Positions 51,189 through 59,979 of a stretch of DNA of 64,000 nucleotides are shown here, piece after piece. The notes below the pieces were generated by a model that had not been told where the DNA came from, did not search any database, and saw nothing but the letters and a program-made list of their open reading frames with translations. Source of the DNA: GCA-001735895 sp964488685 (lineage in GTDB: Bacteria; Pseudomonadota; Gammaproteobacteria; GCA-001735895). The number at the start of each line of letters is the position of its first letter. Within the stretch, counting starts at the first letter, position 1. The translations under genes and the position numbers were made by a program. The stretch lies in NCBI GenBank assembly GCA_964488685.1, contig CAZAVY010000001.1, forward strand, positions 56,950 to 120,949, in the 5' to 3' direction.

Positions 51189-54023
51189 ATGAACTCTCTT
51201 TTCGACAATCGAGGCCTGCTAAAAGAAAATCGATTTCAATGGCAGGATGTCTCCGACAAGCTTGAATCGAATCAGGTGCAGGCCGACGCGGTGAAAAAAA
51301 TCGAGCGTCTGGCAGTGGCTAGTCCCTATGCCCTGCATCAATTACAACGTAACCCCGAAATGATCGATTCGTTACTCAAACTTGAAAAATTCGCCCTGGC
51401 CGCAAAAATTATCGATCTTGCATCCGATCAAAAAGTTGACCTCGATCAAGCCAAACAACAACTTCGACTATATCGTCATCAAAAACTGGTGGAGATAATT
51501 TTTCTTGACGTGGTGCTGGCCAATCCGCTCAAACTAACGCTACGACACCTCAGCGATCTCGCAGATCAACTCGTGCAAAGCGCTCTGAATTCCTGCCAAC
51601 AACATCTTTCCAGGAAACATGGTCAACCCTTCGAAGCCAATGGCGATGCCATGGAGTTGAATGTAATCGCCATGGGTAAGCTCGGTGGACGTGAGCTTAA
51701 TTTTTCATCCGATATCGACCTTATCTGCTGCTATGACAGCGATGGAGAACTCAGCGGATACGGACAGCTGAGCTACCAGGACTATTTTAGCCGCCTGGTA
51801 CGTTTGCTGAACCAGGTGCTAAGCGACACCACCGCCGAAGGGTTTGTCTATAGAGTCGACCTGCGACTACGTCCCTGGGGGGAATCAGGACCGGTCGTTC
51901 TGAGCCACGCTGCACTTGAGCACTACTACCAGTTACACGGTCGCGAATGGGAGCAGTACGCGATGGTGAAGGCACGCGTAATCACGGGTAGTGACACCAG
52001 TCGCAGCTATCTTGGATCGATGTTAAAGCCTTTCATATATCGCAGGTATCATGACTACCGCGTGTTCGAAGGCCTCGCCAGGCTAAAACAGAAAATAGAT
52101 TCGCAGGCAAAATCGAAAGCAATGCGAATCAATATAAAAGTCGGTCAGGGCGGCATTCGTGAGATCGAGTTTTTCGTGCAGGCATTCCAGATTCTGAAAG
52201 GAGGTCGTAACCGTCAATTACAGAATACCGAAATATTCGAATGCTTCGACGTCCTCGAGCAACACAACATCGTGGATGTCGAAACCATAAAAAACCTGCG
52301 CGCCGCTTACTGCTTTTTGCGCCAGCTCGAAAATCGTATCCAGATGTACCAGGACCAGCAAACCCATGATTTACCCGAAAACTCAGGGCAGCAGGCCCGC
52401 CTCGCTGCAACCATGGATTTTGCAGACTGGAATGCGCTCATCGAAACCCTGGAGCAACATCGCCAGCGGGTTAACGCATGTTTTATCGAGCTTTTCAAAC
52501 ACCAGGCCGAAACCGAACCCGGATTCGTTATCGACGACAGCTTTGCGGATGAATCCGATGACAGCAGGCAGTGGGAATTCATCTCCAGCTCGGGTATCGA
52601 CGATGCCGGGCAGATAAACCAGCTGTTGAACCGATTCATACAATCCAAAGCCTGGGTTTACATGTCTACCAGGGCCAGGCATCGCTTCACGACCTTGCTG
52701 CCCCGATTACTCGAAGCGATTCATTCCTGTCATCCACCAGGACTGATTTTTGATCGTTTCATGCGACTGTTCTCGTCGATAGCGGGTCGCAGTGTTTATT
52801 TTGAGCTACTTTTTCAAAACCCGGCACTACTGGGAAAACTGGCCTCCCTGTTCGAAAAAAGCGCATGGATCGCAGCCGAAGTGTCCGCTTACCCGATGCT
52901 ACTCGAGAACCTGATTCAATCCGGCGATGCAGACCGCTTCGACAAGATCGTTTTATTCGAAGGTTTACAACAGCAACTTGCCAATGTCGAGGGAGATACC
53001 GAACTTGAGCTGGACAGTCTGCGATTGTTCAAACGCGAGCAAACCCTGGTGATTGCCAGTGCAGAACTGGCCCGGGAAATCGACGCCGCCAGGGTCAGTC
53101 GTTACTTATGTGAACTCGCAGAGGTTGTACTCGAGTCGGTTTACCGCCTCGCCGACAAGGCCCTGGAACGCCAATATGGTATGCCTGAATGTGTCGAGCA
53201 AGGGAACCGACGCAAAGCCAATTTCGCGATCATCGGCTATGGCAAACTCGGTGGGTTTGAAATGCATTACCAGTCCGACCTCGATCTCATTTTCCTGCAC
53301 GATTCAAACGGCGAACAGCAACAAACCAACGGTGCCAAATGTATCGAGAACTCGGTTTACTTCGCGCGCCTGGCTCAGAAGATAATCTCAATGACCAGCG
53401 TATTGACAGCCTCGGGCAAACTCTACGAGATCGACTCGAGACTTCGACCGGAAGGGTCGTCCGGGTTGTTGGTATCGACGACCCATGCCTTCCTGGGTTA
53501 CCAACTGGAAAAAGCCTGGACCTGGGAACACCAGGCGCTGGTCAGGGCACGCCTGGTCGCTGGCTGTAACTTACTCGGACCTGAATTTGATCGAATTCGC
53601 GAACGGGTGCTCAGGCTGCCTCGTGACGATCGGCAGTTGCAACAGGACATCGTCAAAATGCGCGAGCGAATTTACCAGGCCAAACGACCGCAGGAAGGCG
53701 AACGCCGCGATTTAAAACAATCGCATGGCGGCATGGTCGATATCGAGTTCCTGGTGCAATACTGGGTTCTTGCGCAGGCAAATAATATTGCCTCCGATTG
53801 TTTATATTCTGATAATATCAGTTTGCTCAACCTGTTATTCCGGTTAAATCTGATCACCGCTTCGCAATCGCAGCTGGTTGAAATTTACCAGGTATATCAC
53901 CGGTTGTCGCACCAATCCATGCTGCAAAATCAGTCAACCGAGATTGATGCCGAACGGGTCGCCGAGCATCTAAATTATGTGGTAAATTGCTGGAACGAAT
54001 GTTTCAGCCTGCTGGAGAAATAA
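51189..54023 (+). CDS. glnE: GlnE, glutamine synthetase adenylyltransferase/adenylyl-removing enzyme
   Basis: Adjusts glutamine synthetase by adding or removing AMP under control of PII and glutamine. 944 residues with two nucleotidyltransferase halves: GKLGGRELNFSSDIDLICCY from residue 163 (deadenylylase) and GYGKLGGFEMHYQSDLDLIF from about residue 683 (adenylylase). Helical linkers lie between and after. It is the effector end of the GlnD-PII circuit. It is followed 3 nt later by ilvE, a common gammaproteobacterial pairing. Confidence 0.97.
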   Translation: MNSLFDNRGLLKENRFQWQDVSDKLESNQVQADAVKKIERLAVASPYALHQLQRNPEMIDSLLKLEKFALAAKIIDLASDQKVDLDQAKQQLRLYRHQKLVEIIFLDVVLANPLKLTLRHLSDLADQLVQSALNSCQQHLSRKHGQPFEANGDAMELNVIAMGKLGGRELNFSSDIDLICCYDSDGELSGYGQLSYQDYFSRLVRLLNQVLSDTTAEGFVYRVDLRLRPWGESGPVVLSHAALEHYYQLHGREWEQYAMVKARVITGSDTSRSYLGSMLKPFIYRRYHDYRVFEGLARLKQKIDSQAKSKAMRINIKVGQGGIREIEFFVQAFQILKGGRNRQLQNTEIFECFDVLEQHNIVDVETIKNLRAAYCFLRQLENRIQMYQDQQTHDLPENSGQQARLAATMDFADWNALIETLEQHRQRVNACFIELFKHQAETEPGFVIDDSFADESDDSRQWEFISSSGIDDAGQINQLLNRFIQSKAWVYMSTRARHRFTTLLPRLLEAIHSCHPPGLIFDRFMRLFSSIAGRSVYFELLFQNPALLGKLASLFEKSAWIAAEVSAYPMLLENLIQSGDADRFDKIVLFEGLQQQLANVEGDTELELDSLRLFKREQTLVIASAELAREIDAARVSRYLCELAEVVLESVYRLADKALERQYGMPECVEQGNRRKANFAIIGYGKLGGFEMHYQSDLDLIFLHDSNGEQQQTNGAKCIENSVYFARLAQKIISMTSVLTASGKLYEIDSRLRPEGSSGLLVSTTHAFLGYQLEKAWTWEHQALVRARLVAGCNLLGPEFDRIRERVLRLPRDDRQLQQDIVKMRERIYQAKRPQEGERRDLKQSHGGMVDIEFLVQYWVLAQANNIASDCLYSDNISLLNLLFRLNLITASQSQLVEIYQVYHRLSHQSMLQNQSTEIDAERVAEHLNYVVNCWNECFSLLEK

Positions 54024-54026
54024 TCG

Positions 54027-54950
54027 ATGTCGATGGACGATCGTGATGGTCTTATCTGGTTCGATGGTGAGATGGTTGCCTGGCGCGACGCCACAATTCA
54101 TGTTTTAACCCATACGCTACACTATGGGATGGGCTGCTTCGAAGGCGTACGTGCTTACCATGCCGAACAGGGCACCGCAATCTTTGCTCTCGAAGCCCAT
54201 ACCATCCGCTTGCTGGATTCCTGCAAGGTGCTGGACATGGCGATCCCTTATGACAAGCAACAATTGATGGATGCCCAGATCGCTGCGGTGCGGGACAACC
54301 AACTGGACAGTGCTTATATACGTCCTATGGTTTTTTATGGCTCTGAAGGCATGGGCCTTCGCGCCGACAACCTGAGTGTACGATGCATCGTTGCCGCCTG
54401 GGAATGGGGATCCTACCTCGGGCAGGATGGACTGGAAAAAGGCATTCGTATCAAGACGTCTTCCTATACGCGTCATCATCCCAATATCGCGGTAACCAAG
54501 GCCAAGGCAAACGGACAATACATCAATTCGATGATGGCGCTCGGGGAAGCGTTAAAAGACGGCTACGACGAAGCCCTGTTGCTCGACCCCGAGGGTTACG
54601 TGGCAGAAGGTTCCGGTGAGAATATCTTTGTCGTCAGGGATGACGTAATCTATACGCCCGAAGCGACTTCAGCATTGAACGGTATAACCCGCAAGACAAT
54701 TTTCAGGCTCGCGGCGGACAACGACCTGAAGATCATCGAAAAACGGATCACGCGCGACGAAATTTATATCGCCGATGAAGCTTTCTTTACCGGTACCGCG
54801 GCCGAGGTGACACCGATCGCCGAACTCGATAATCGTGCGATTGGTAGTGGCACCCGCGGCCCGATAACCGAACTATTGCAATCAGGTTATTTTGACCTGG
54901 TGCATGGACGCAACGAAAAATATCTAGACCTGTTAACTTTTGTGAAATAG
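54027..54950 (+). CDS. ilvE: IlvE, branched-chain amino acid aminotransferase
   Basis: Last step of valine, leucine and isoleucine synthesis (fold-type IV PLP enzyme). 307 residues: HTLHYGMGCFEGVRAY at about 30-45, the PLP lysine region NIAVTKAKANGQYINSMMA, AEGSGENIFVV, and FFTGTAAEVTPI near the C-terminus. It starts 3 nt after glnE and runs 7 nt ahead of the zinc-finger protein, so the three form one unit. Confidence 0.97.
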   Translation: MSMDDRDGLIWFDGEMVAWRDATIHVLTHTLHYGMGCFEGVRAYHAEQGTAIFALEAHTIRLLDSCKVLDMAIPYDKQQLMDAQIAAVRDNQLDSAYIRPMVFYGSEGMGLRADNLSVRCIVAAWEWGSYLGQDGLEKGIRIKTSSYTRHHPNIAVTKAKANGQYINSMMALGEALKDGYDEALLLDPEGYVAEGSGENIFVVRDDVIYTPEATSALNGITRKTIFRLAADNDLKIIEKRITRDEIYIADEAFFTGTAAEVTPIAELDNRAIGSGTRGPITELLQSGYFDLVHGRNEKYLDLLTFVK

Positions 54951-54957
54951 AAAAATC

Positions 54958-55170
54958 ATGGTAAATCCGGATACAGCCTCTGATCAGCACGCGTTCTCAA
55001 CGCCAAATGCGAAAACAGCGATCGAAGTCAAAGCTGAAAGCTTGCCGATCCATTGCCCTGTTGAAGGGGCCAGCCTGTGGGATTCTCACCCCCAGGTCTA
55101 CATACCGGTAGAAGAAAATGGTGGCGAAGCCAGGTGCCCTTATTGTGGAACGATGTTCAAACTACTGTAA
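54958..55170 (+). CDS. Small zinc-finger (zf-CHCC type) protein
   Basis: 70 residues. The C-terminal half has the CHCC pattern: Cys in PIHCPVEG, His in DSHPQVYIPV, and the CPYCGTMFKLL end. This family is related to the NDUFS6 accessory subunit of complex I and is often found beside ilvE/waaF loci in gammaproteobacteria. Cytoplasmic, function unknown. Convergent with the next gene, 13 nt away. Confidence 0.88.
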   Translation: MVNPDTASDQHAFSTPNAKTAIEVKAESLPIHCPVEGASLWDSHPQVYIPVEENGGEARCPYCGTMFKLL

Positions 55171-55183
55171 CCAATCCTTCAAG

Positions 55184-56074
55184 CTAATTTGCTTTCCAGA
55201 CCCAGGCGTCACTTACGCCCAGTTGCGCCTTTACCTGGTTGCGAGCGTTCAACGCGGCTTCGATTGAAATGAAACCCGGCAATAACAAACGGTGCAGGGT
55301 TCGTCCCTGACGCACCACCGATTTAATTTGAACCGCGAAACCTTTTTCGTGAAAGCTTCGCTTCACTTGTTCGGCCTTTCCCTGATGGGTCAAGGAAATT
55401 AATACCAGCTGCCATACGCCATCGGTGCTCGCGATCCCCAGTGCCGCATCCACTTCGGTTTCCGCCGCCCAGATTTGCAGCTGTTGCATATCGACCTGAT
55501 CCACCGGCAAGGCAGTCTGCCCTTTCGGTTTTACGTAAAAACTCAAAGCCTGATCCATGGTGGTAGTCGCCGCTCCCTCGGTGTCGACTGAAATCGCACC
55601 TTCAATCAGGCAAACCAGATCCTGTGCCTGGTTGCTGCGGCCCCAGATATCGGTACCTCGAATTCCAGCGGTAATCGCACCGATCCTGACTTTCACGCGG
55701 TGCCCCACGGTCGTGGATTTGAAAAATGCCGAGGTAAACCGAAACGCCCCGCGCAATACCTGGAACGCAGAATCGAGCACGGAACTTCCCTGGGATTCAG
55801 CAAGCGCCGCGGAATCTATGATGAAACGCGCAGATTCACCCAGCTTCAGCGCGCTGCCGTCGGATAAGCGCAACAGCACACGGCCGCCTTTACCGGTACG
55901 AATCAAATCATCAGCCTGCAGTATCGAACCGGGCAACAGGGGCAGGGTCTTGTAATTTCTGACTACCCAGGCCGGATAGTTCATAGAATCAACCTCGATC
56001 AGAGCCTGGCCGCTGACTGATAGCGAGCAGAGCGTCAAAAGCGCGCCAAACACTGCTTTTGTCAAGTTTGTCAT
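55184..56074 (-). CDS. FecR-domain plus SPOR-domain exported protein
   Basis: 296 residues, ATG with a strong AAGGAGG. Signal peptide (LLTLCSLSVSG/QA), then a FecR domain (about 40-165: LLPGSILQADDLIRTGKGGR, LRLSDGSALKLGESARF, ITAGIRGTDIWGRS), and a C-terminal SPOR-like domain (about 215-296: GVWQLVLISLTHQGKAEQVK with ALNARNQVKAQLGVSDAWV). FecR domains here are not anti-sigma factors but exported sheets; SPOR domains bind denuded peptidoglycan at division sites. The combination suggests a cell-wall-associated scaffold. Function unknown. Confidence 0.8.
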   Translation of the reverse strand: MTNLTKAVFGALLTLCSLSVSGQALIEVDSMNYPAWVVRNYKTLPLLPGSILQADDLIRTGKGGRVLLRLSDGSALKLGESARFIIDSAALAESQGSSVLDSAFQVLRGAFRFTSAFFKSTTVGHRVKVRIGAITAGIRGTDIWGRSNQAQDLVCLIEGAISVDTEGAATTTMDQALSFYVKPKGQTALPVDQVDMQQLQIWAAETEVDAALGIASTDGVWQLVLISLTHQGKAEQVKRSFHEKGFAVQIKSVVRQGRTLHRLLLPGFISIEAALNARNQVKAQLGVSDAWVWKAN

Positions 56075-56107
56075 ATGCGTCCTCCTTCCTTACTAACCCG
56101 GCGACAT

Positions 56108-56135
56108 AAAAAAGGGGACGCTCGGTTCCCCTTTT
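56108..56135 (-). terminator. Intrinsic terminator after pnp
   Basis: A 9-bp stem AAAAGGGGA / TCCCCTTTT with an eight-base loop, followed on the minus strand by a run of six Ts. It lies 25 nt after the pnp stop and ends the nusA-to-pnp transcription unit, separating it from the FecR/SPOR gene. Confidence 0.9.
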
Positions 56136-56159
56136 GATTCATTTAGACCACAAGATGAA

Positions 56160-58262
56160 TTAGACTGCAGCAGCCTCATCTTCAGTCACCGCCTTCATGC
56201 TCAGGCGAATTCGACCCTGGCGGTCCACTTCAAGTACCTTGACCTTGACGACGTCGCCTTCCGAAAGTTTGTCACTGACATTTTCGACACGTTCGTCGGA
56301 AATTTGCGAAATATGCACCAGACCATCCTTGCCGGGCAGGATGTTGACAAAGGCGCCAAAATCCATGATCTTGGCAACTTTACCCTCGTAAATCACTCCG
56401 ACTTCGACATCGGCGGTAACCTGTTCAACACGGCGCCTGGCTTCTTCGCCTGCAGCCTTCTCGACCGAGGCAATTTTCACCATACCATCATCATCAACCT
56501 CGATAGTCGCACCCGTATCTTCGGTAATCGAACGAATGGTTGCACCACCTTTACCGATAACATCACGAATTTTCTCCGGGTTGATTTTAAAAGTAATCAA
56601 TCGCGGCGCATATTCGGACATTTCCTCACGACTTTCGGACAGTACCTTGGCCATTTCACCGAGGATAAACAAACGCCCATCCCTTGCCTGGTCTAATGCC
56701 TTTTGCATAATCTCGGTCGTGATACCGTCGATCTTGATATCCATTTGCAATGCGGTAATACCCTCGGTGGTACCAGCCACCTTGAAATCCATATCGCCAA
56801 GATGATCTTCGTCACCGAGAATATCGGACAATACCGCGAAATCGTCGCCTTCTTTGATCAGACCCATCGCGATACCCGCGACCGGCGCTTTAATCGGAAC
56901 ACCCGCGTCCATCAACGATAGACTGGCACCACAGACGCTGGCCATCGAAGAAGAACCGTTTGATTCGGTAATCTCCGATACTACCCGTAGCACGTAAGGG
57001 AAATTATCGACCTGTGGCATTACCGCCTGAACGCCCCGCTTGGCGAGACGGCCATGTCCGATTTCACGACGCTTGGGAGTCCCGACACGTCCTGTTTCGC
57101 CGACACTGGAGGGCGGAAAATTGTAATGCATCATGAAGTTTTCCTTGCGGGTGCCCTCGATTGCATCGATCAGCTGTGCATCGCGCCCGGTGCCCAGGGT
57201 AGTCACCACCAGGGCCTGGGTCTCGCCCCGGGTAAACAGGGCCGAACCGTGGGTGCGCGGTAACACGCCGGTACGAATTGTGATCGGACGTACGGTCGCG
57301 GTATCGCGACCATCGATGCGTTTTTCGCCCGCGATGATGCGACCACGAACAATCGATTTTTCGAGCTTACCGATCGCGCCACGTACATCAGCTTCAGCGG
57401 GAGAATCTTCCGCATCGCTGACCAGGGTCGCGGCAATTTCGTCGCGAACTTCACCCAGTTTATTCTGGCGTTCGAGTTTATTGGCGATGCAATAGGCCTG
57501 CGTAATCGCCGACTCACCTTCGGCGTTTACTTTTTGCGCCAGAGCTTCGTCAGTTTCGGGAGCTTGCCACTCCCAGGGTTCGACGTTAACTTCAGCAGCC
57601 AGCTCTTCGATCGCCCGAATTGCGCTCTGCAATTGTTCGTGGCCGAAAACAACCGAACCCAGCATGATTTCTTCCAACAGGCAATTGGCTTCCGATTCAA
57701 CCATGAGTACTGCATTTTTAGTCCCGGCGACAACCAGGTCCAGATCTGATTCGGCAACCTGGCTATTGCCGGGATTCAGTATATATTCACCATCGATGTA
57801 ACCGACACGAGCCGCGCCAATCGGGCCGCTGAAGGGAATTCCGGAAATGGCCAAGGCAGCCGAGGTGCCCAGCAATGCGAGAATATCTGCATCGACTTCA
57901 GGATTGCTCGAAACCACGTTTACGACTACCTGCACTTCATTCATAAATCCCTTTGGAAACAGCGGGCGAATCGGCCGATCGATAAGGCGACAGGTTAAGG
58001 TTTCCTTTTCATTGGGACGACCTTCACGCTTGAAAAATCCTCCGGGAATCCTGCCGGCGGCGTAGGTTTTTTCCTGGTAGTCGACGGTCAGCGGGAAAAA
58101 GCCGCGACCGGGGTCGGCAGTCTTCGATCCAACCACGGTAACCATTACCACGGTATCCGCCATGGTTACAAATACTGCACCGCTGGCCTGGCGCGCTATT
58201 TCTCCAGTTTCGAGCGTAACTTCATGTGCGCCGTATTGAAATATTTTTTTAATTGGGTTCAC
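56160..58262 (-). CDS. pnp: PNPase, polynucleotide phosphorylase
   Basis: 3'-5' phosphorolytic exoribonuclease of the RNA degradosome. 700 residues: two RNase PH domains (about 10-220 and 310-540) with a helical linker, a KH domain with VIGKGGATIRSITEDTGAT, and an S1 domain (GVIYEGKVAKIMDFGAFVNI). The start is GTG (MNPIKKIFQYG). In E. coli pnp mRNA is autoregulated through RNase III; that cannot be judged here. It follows rpsO by 14 nt. Confidence 0.97.
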   Translation of the reverse strand: MNPIKKIFQYGAHEVTLETGEIARQASGAVFVTMADTVVMVTVVGSKTADPGRGFFPLTVDYQEKTYAAGRIPGGFFKREGRPNEKETLTCRLIDRPIRPLFPKGFMNEVQVVVNVVSSNPEVDADILALLGTSAALAISGIPFSGPIGAARVGYIDGEYILNPGNSQVAESDLDLVVAGTKNAVLMVESEANCLLEEIMLGSVVFGHEQLQSAIRAIEELAAEVNVEPWEWQAPETDEALAQKVNAEGESAITQAYCIANKLERQNKLGEVRDEIAATLVSDAEDSPAEADVRGAIGKLEKSIVRGRIIAGEKRIDGRDTATVRPITIRTGVLPRTHGSALFTRGETQALVVTTLGTGRDAQLIDAIEGTRKENFMMHYNFPPSSVGETGRVGTPKRREIGHGRLAKRGVQAVMPQVDNFPYVLRVVSEITESNGSSSMASVCGASLSLMDAGVPIKAPVAGIAMGLIKEGDDFAVLSDILGDEDHLGDMDFKVAGTTEGITALQMDIKIDGITTEIMQKALDQARDGRLFILGEMAKVLSESREEMSEYAPRLITFKINPEKIRDVIGKGGATIRSITEDTGATIEVDDDGMVKIASVEKAAGEEARRRVEQVTADVEVGVIYEGKVAKIMDFGAFVNILPGKDGLVHISQISDERVENVSDKLSEGDVVKVKVLEVDRQGRIRLSMKAVTEDEAAAV

Positions 58263-58276
58263 TTTATTCTCACTTG

Positions 58277-58546
58277 TTAACGACGCAATCCGAGTCTTGC
58301 AATCAAATCTTTGTAACGCTGCTGATTTTTGGATTTCAGGTAATCCAGTAAATTGCGACGTTGGTTGACCATCCTCAACAAACCTCGACGCGAGTGATGA
58401 TCGTGAATGTGTTGTTTGAAATGCTCGGTCAAATGAGTTATCTGCTGCGATAACAGTGCTACCTGCACTTCGGGTGACCCGGTGTCACCGCTAGCTTGCT
58501 GATAATCGGCGATAATTGCAGCTTTCTGTTCGGCTGACATTGCCAT
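58277..58546 (-). CDS. rpsO: Ribosomal protein S15
   Basis: 89 residues, exact family length, with DTGSPEVQVALLSQQITHLT and HHSRRGLLRMVNQRRNLLDY that bind 16S rRNA. Starts at ATG 58546 (MAMSAEQ). It lies between truB and pnp as usual, with a 113-nt gap to truB (58547-58659) that could hold a promoter; none is clear. Confidence 0.97.
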   Translation of the reverse strand: MAMSAEQKAAIIADYQQASGDTGSPEVQVALLSQQITHLTEHFKQHIHDHHSRRGLLRMVNQRRNLLDYLKSKNQQRYKDLIARLGLRR

Positions 58547-58659
58547 GAATAAACCTCGTGGACCCGAAAAAGGCTGGTATTCTACCTATCTGGGCAGGTG
58601 GTAACAAGGACTTTCACGGGAATAATCAGGGTAATTGCCAGACGCCAGCGCAAACAGGG

Positions 58660-59580
58660 TTATCTTGCTGTATTCATTAACCTTTTTGCCGCCAATTTAC
58701 CATGCGGGCCGACCTCGCCCAGGCCGATAAATCCATGCTCACTGGATACCAGTTGGCACAGACCGATGATTCCGGATTGATCCACCGAAATCTGCTTCCC
58801 AAGGCGTATATCGACGCTGTCGGATGCATTCAGCCTGAGTTCCGGGAACTGTCTCAAGGCGCTGGTCACCGGTAGTAGCAGTGCATCGATCCGTCTCTGC
58901 CCCCGAAGTGCCAGTTCCTGTAGTTGCGGCATCGTAACCGCGCCCAGTTCCACAAACGAATCGACCGCCACACGATGCAGGGCAGTTAAATGCGCACCGC
59001 AGCCCAGGGCGGCACCGATGTCTTCCGCCAGCGTCCTGATATAGGTACCCTTGGAACAGCTCACCTGGAACGACAGGTTTTCACCGCAAAAGGACAGCAA
59101 GGTTAATTGTTGAATCTCGATGCGGCGTGGTTTGCGCTCCAGCTGTATACCTTCACGCGCCAACTGGTAAAGTCGCTTGCCCTGGTGCTTGAGCGCAGAG
59201 TACATCGGTGGAATCTGCTCGCTTTCACCGGTAAATTCGTCGAGAACCTGCTTTATCCGGACGGCATCGACATCGACGGTAGCGGTGGCGGTCACTTCTC
59301 CTTCGGCATCCCCCGTAACCGTGGTCTTGCCGAGACAACAGGTGGCGCGATAGGTTTTGTTGGCGCTAAGCAGATAGCTCGAAAAGCGGGTGGCCTGACC
59401 CAGGCAAATGGGCAAAACACCAGTGGCCATGGGATCCAGGCTGCCGCAATGGCCCGCCTTGCGAGCGCAGTAAAGTTTGCGCACCTGCTGCAAGGCCTGG
59501 TTCGAACTGCAACCGAAGGGTTTGTCGAGAATCAGGATTCCGTCGACATCACGATAATCCCCAGCTCTGCTAACCCGCAT
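58660..59580 (-). CDS. truB: TruB, tRNA pseudouridine-55 synthase
   Basis: Makes pseudouridine 55 in the T loop of tRNAs. 306 residues: ILILDKPFGCSSNQALQQVR at the N-terminus, AGHCGSLDPMATGVLPICLG with the catalytic Asp (Cys replaces the common Thr two places before Gly-Ser), and the SCSKGTYIRTLAEDIG segment. The C-terminal PUA-like domain is present. It is 18 nt after rbfA. Confidence 0.96.
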   Translation of the reverse strand: MRVSRAGDYRDVDGILILDKPFGCSSNQALQQVRKLYCARKAGHCGSLDPMATGVLPICLGQATRFSSYLLSANKTYRATCCLGKTTVTGDAEGEVTATATVDVDAVRIKQVLDEFTGESEQIPPMYSALKHQGKRLYQLAREGIQLERKPRRIEIQQLTLLSFCGENLSFQVSCSKGTYIRTLAEDIGAALGCGAHLTALHRVAVDSFVELGAVTMPQLQELALRGQRRIDALLLPVTSALRQFPELRLNASDSVDIRLGKQISVDQSGIIGLCQLVSSEHGFIGLGEVGPHGKLAAKRLMNTAR

Positions 59581-59598
59581 TTCTCACCCGCTTCCCAC

Positions 59599-59967
59599 CT
59601 ACTGTCCGGCTTTGGCCTTGTCGTCGGCAATCGCGGAATCGATCAAATCCGACAACCGGCGTCCACTGATATTGGTGTCGTCGTAGACAAAGCTCAGTTT
59701 CGGGGTGATTCGGGTCTTGAGGCTTTTAGCGATCTCGCGCTGTAGAAATCCACTAGCCCGATTCAAAGCCTGGAGACAGTCACCGACATCGTCGGGATCG
59801 AGCACACTGAAGAAAATTCGCGCATACGACAGATCCTTGCTGACCTGCACATCGAGGATGCTGGTCATGGTCAGCCGCGGATCCTTCAAACCATTGTGAA
59901 TCAGGGTAGCCAGCTCACGCTGAATATGCGAGGCCAGTCGTTCGCTGCGCGGATAGTCTTTGGGCAT
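59599..59967 (-). CDS. rbfA: RbfA, 30S ribosome-binding factor
   Basis: KH-like cold-shock factor needed for 16S rRNA 5'-end maturation. 122 residues with SERLASHIQRELATLIHNGL, DPRLTMTSILDVQVSKDLSY and ARIFFSVL. It lies 12 nt after infB, as in the standard nusA-infB-rbfA-truB order. Confidence 0.95.
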   Translation of the reverse strand: MPKDYPRSERLASHIQRELATLIHNGLKDPRLTMTSILDVQVSKDLSYARIFFSVLDPDDVGDCLQALNRASGFLQREIAKSLKTRITPKLSFVYDDTNISGRRLSDLIDSAIADDKAKAGQ

Positions 59968-59979
59968 GGCTCGGTTTAC

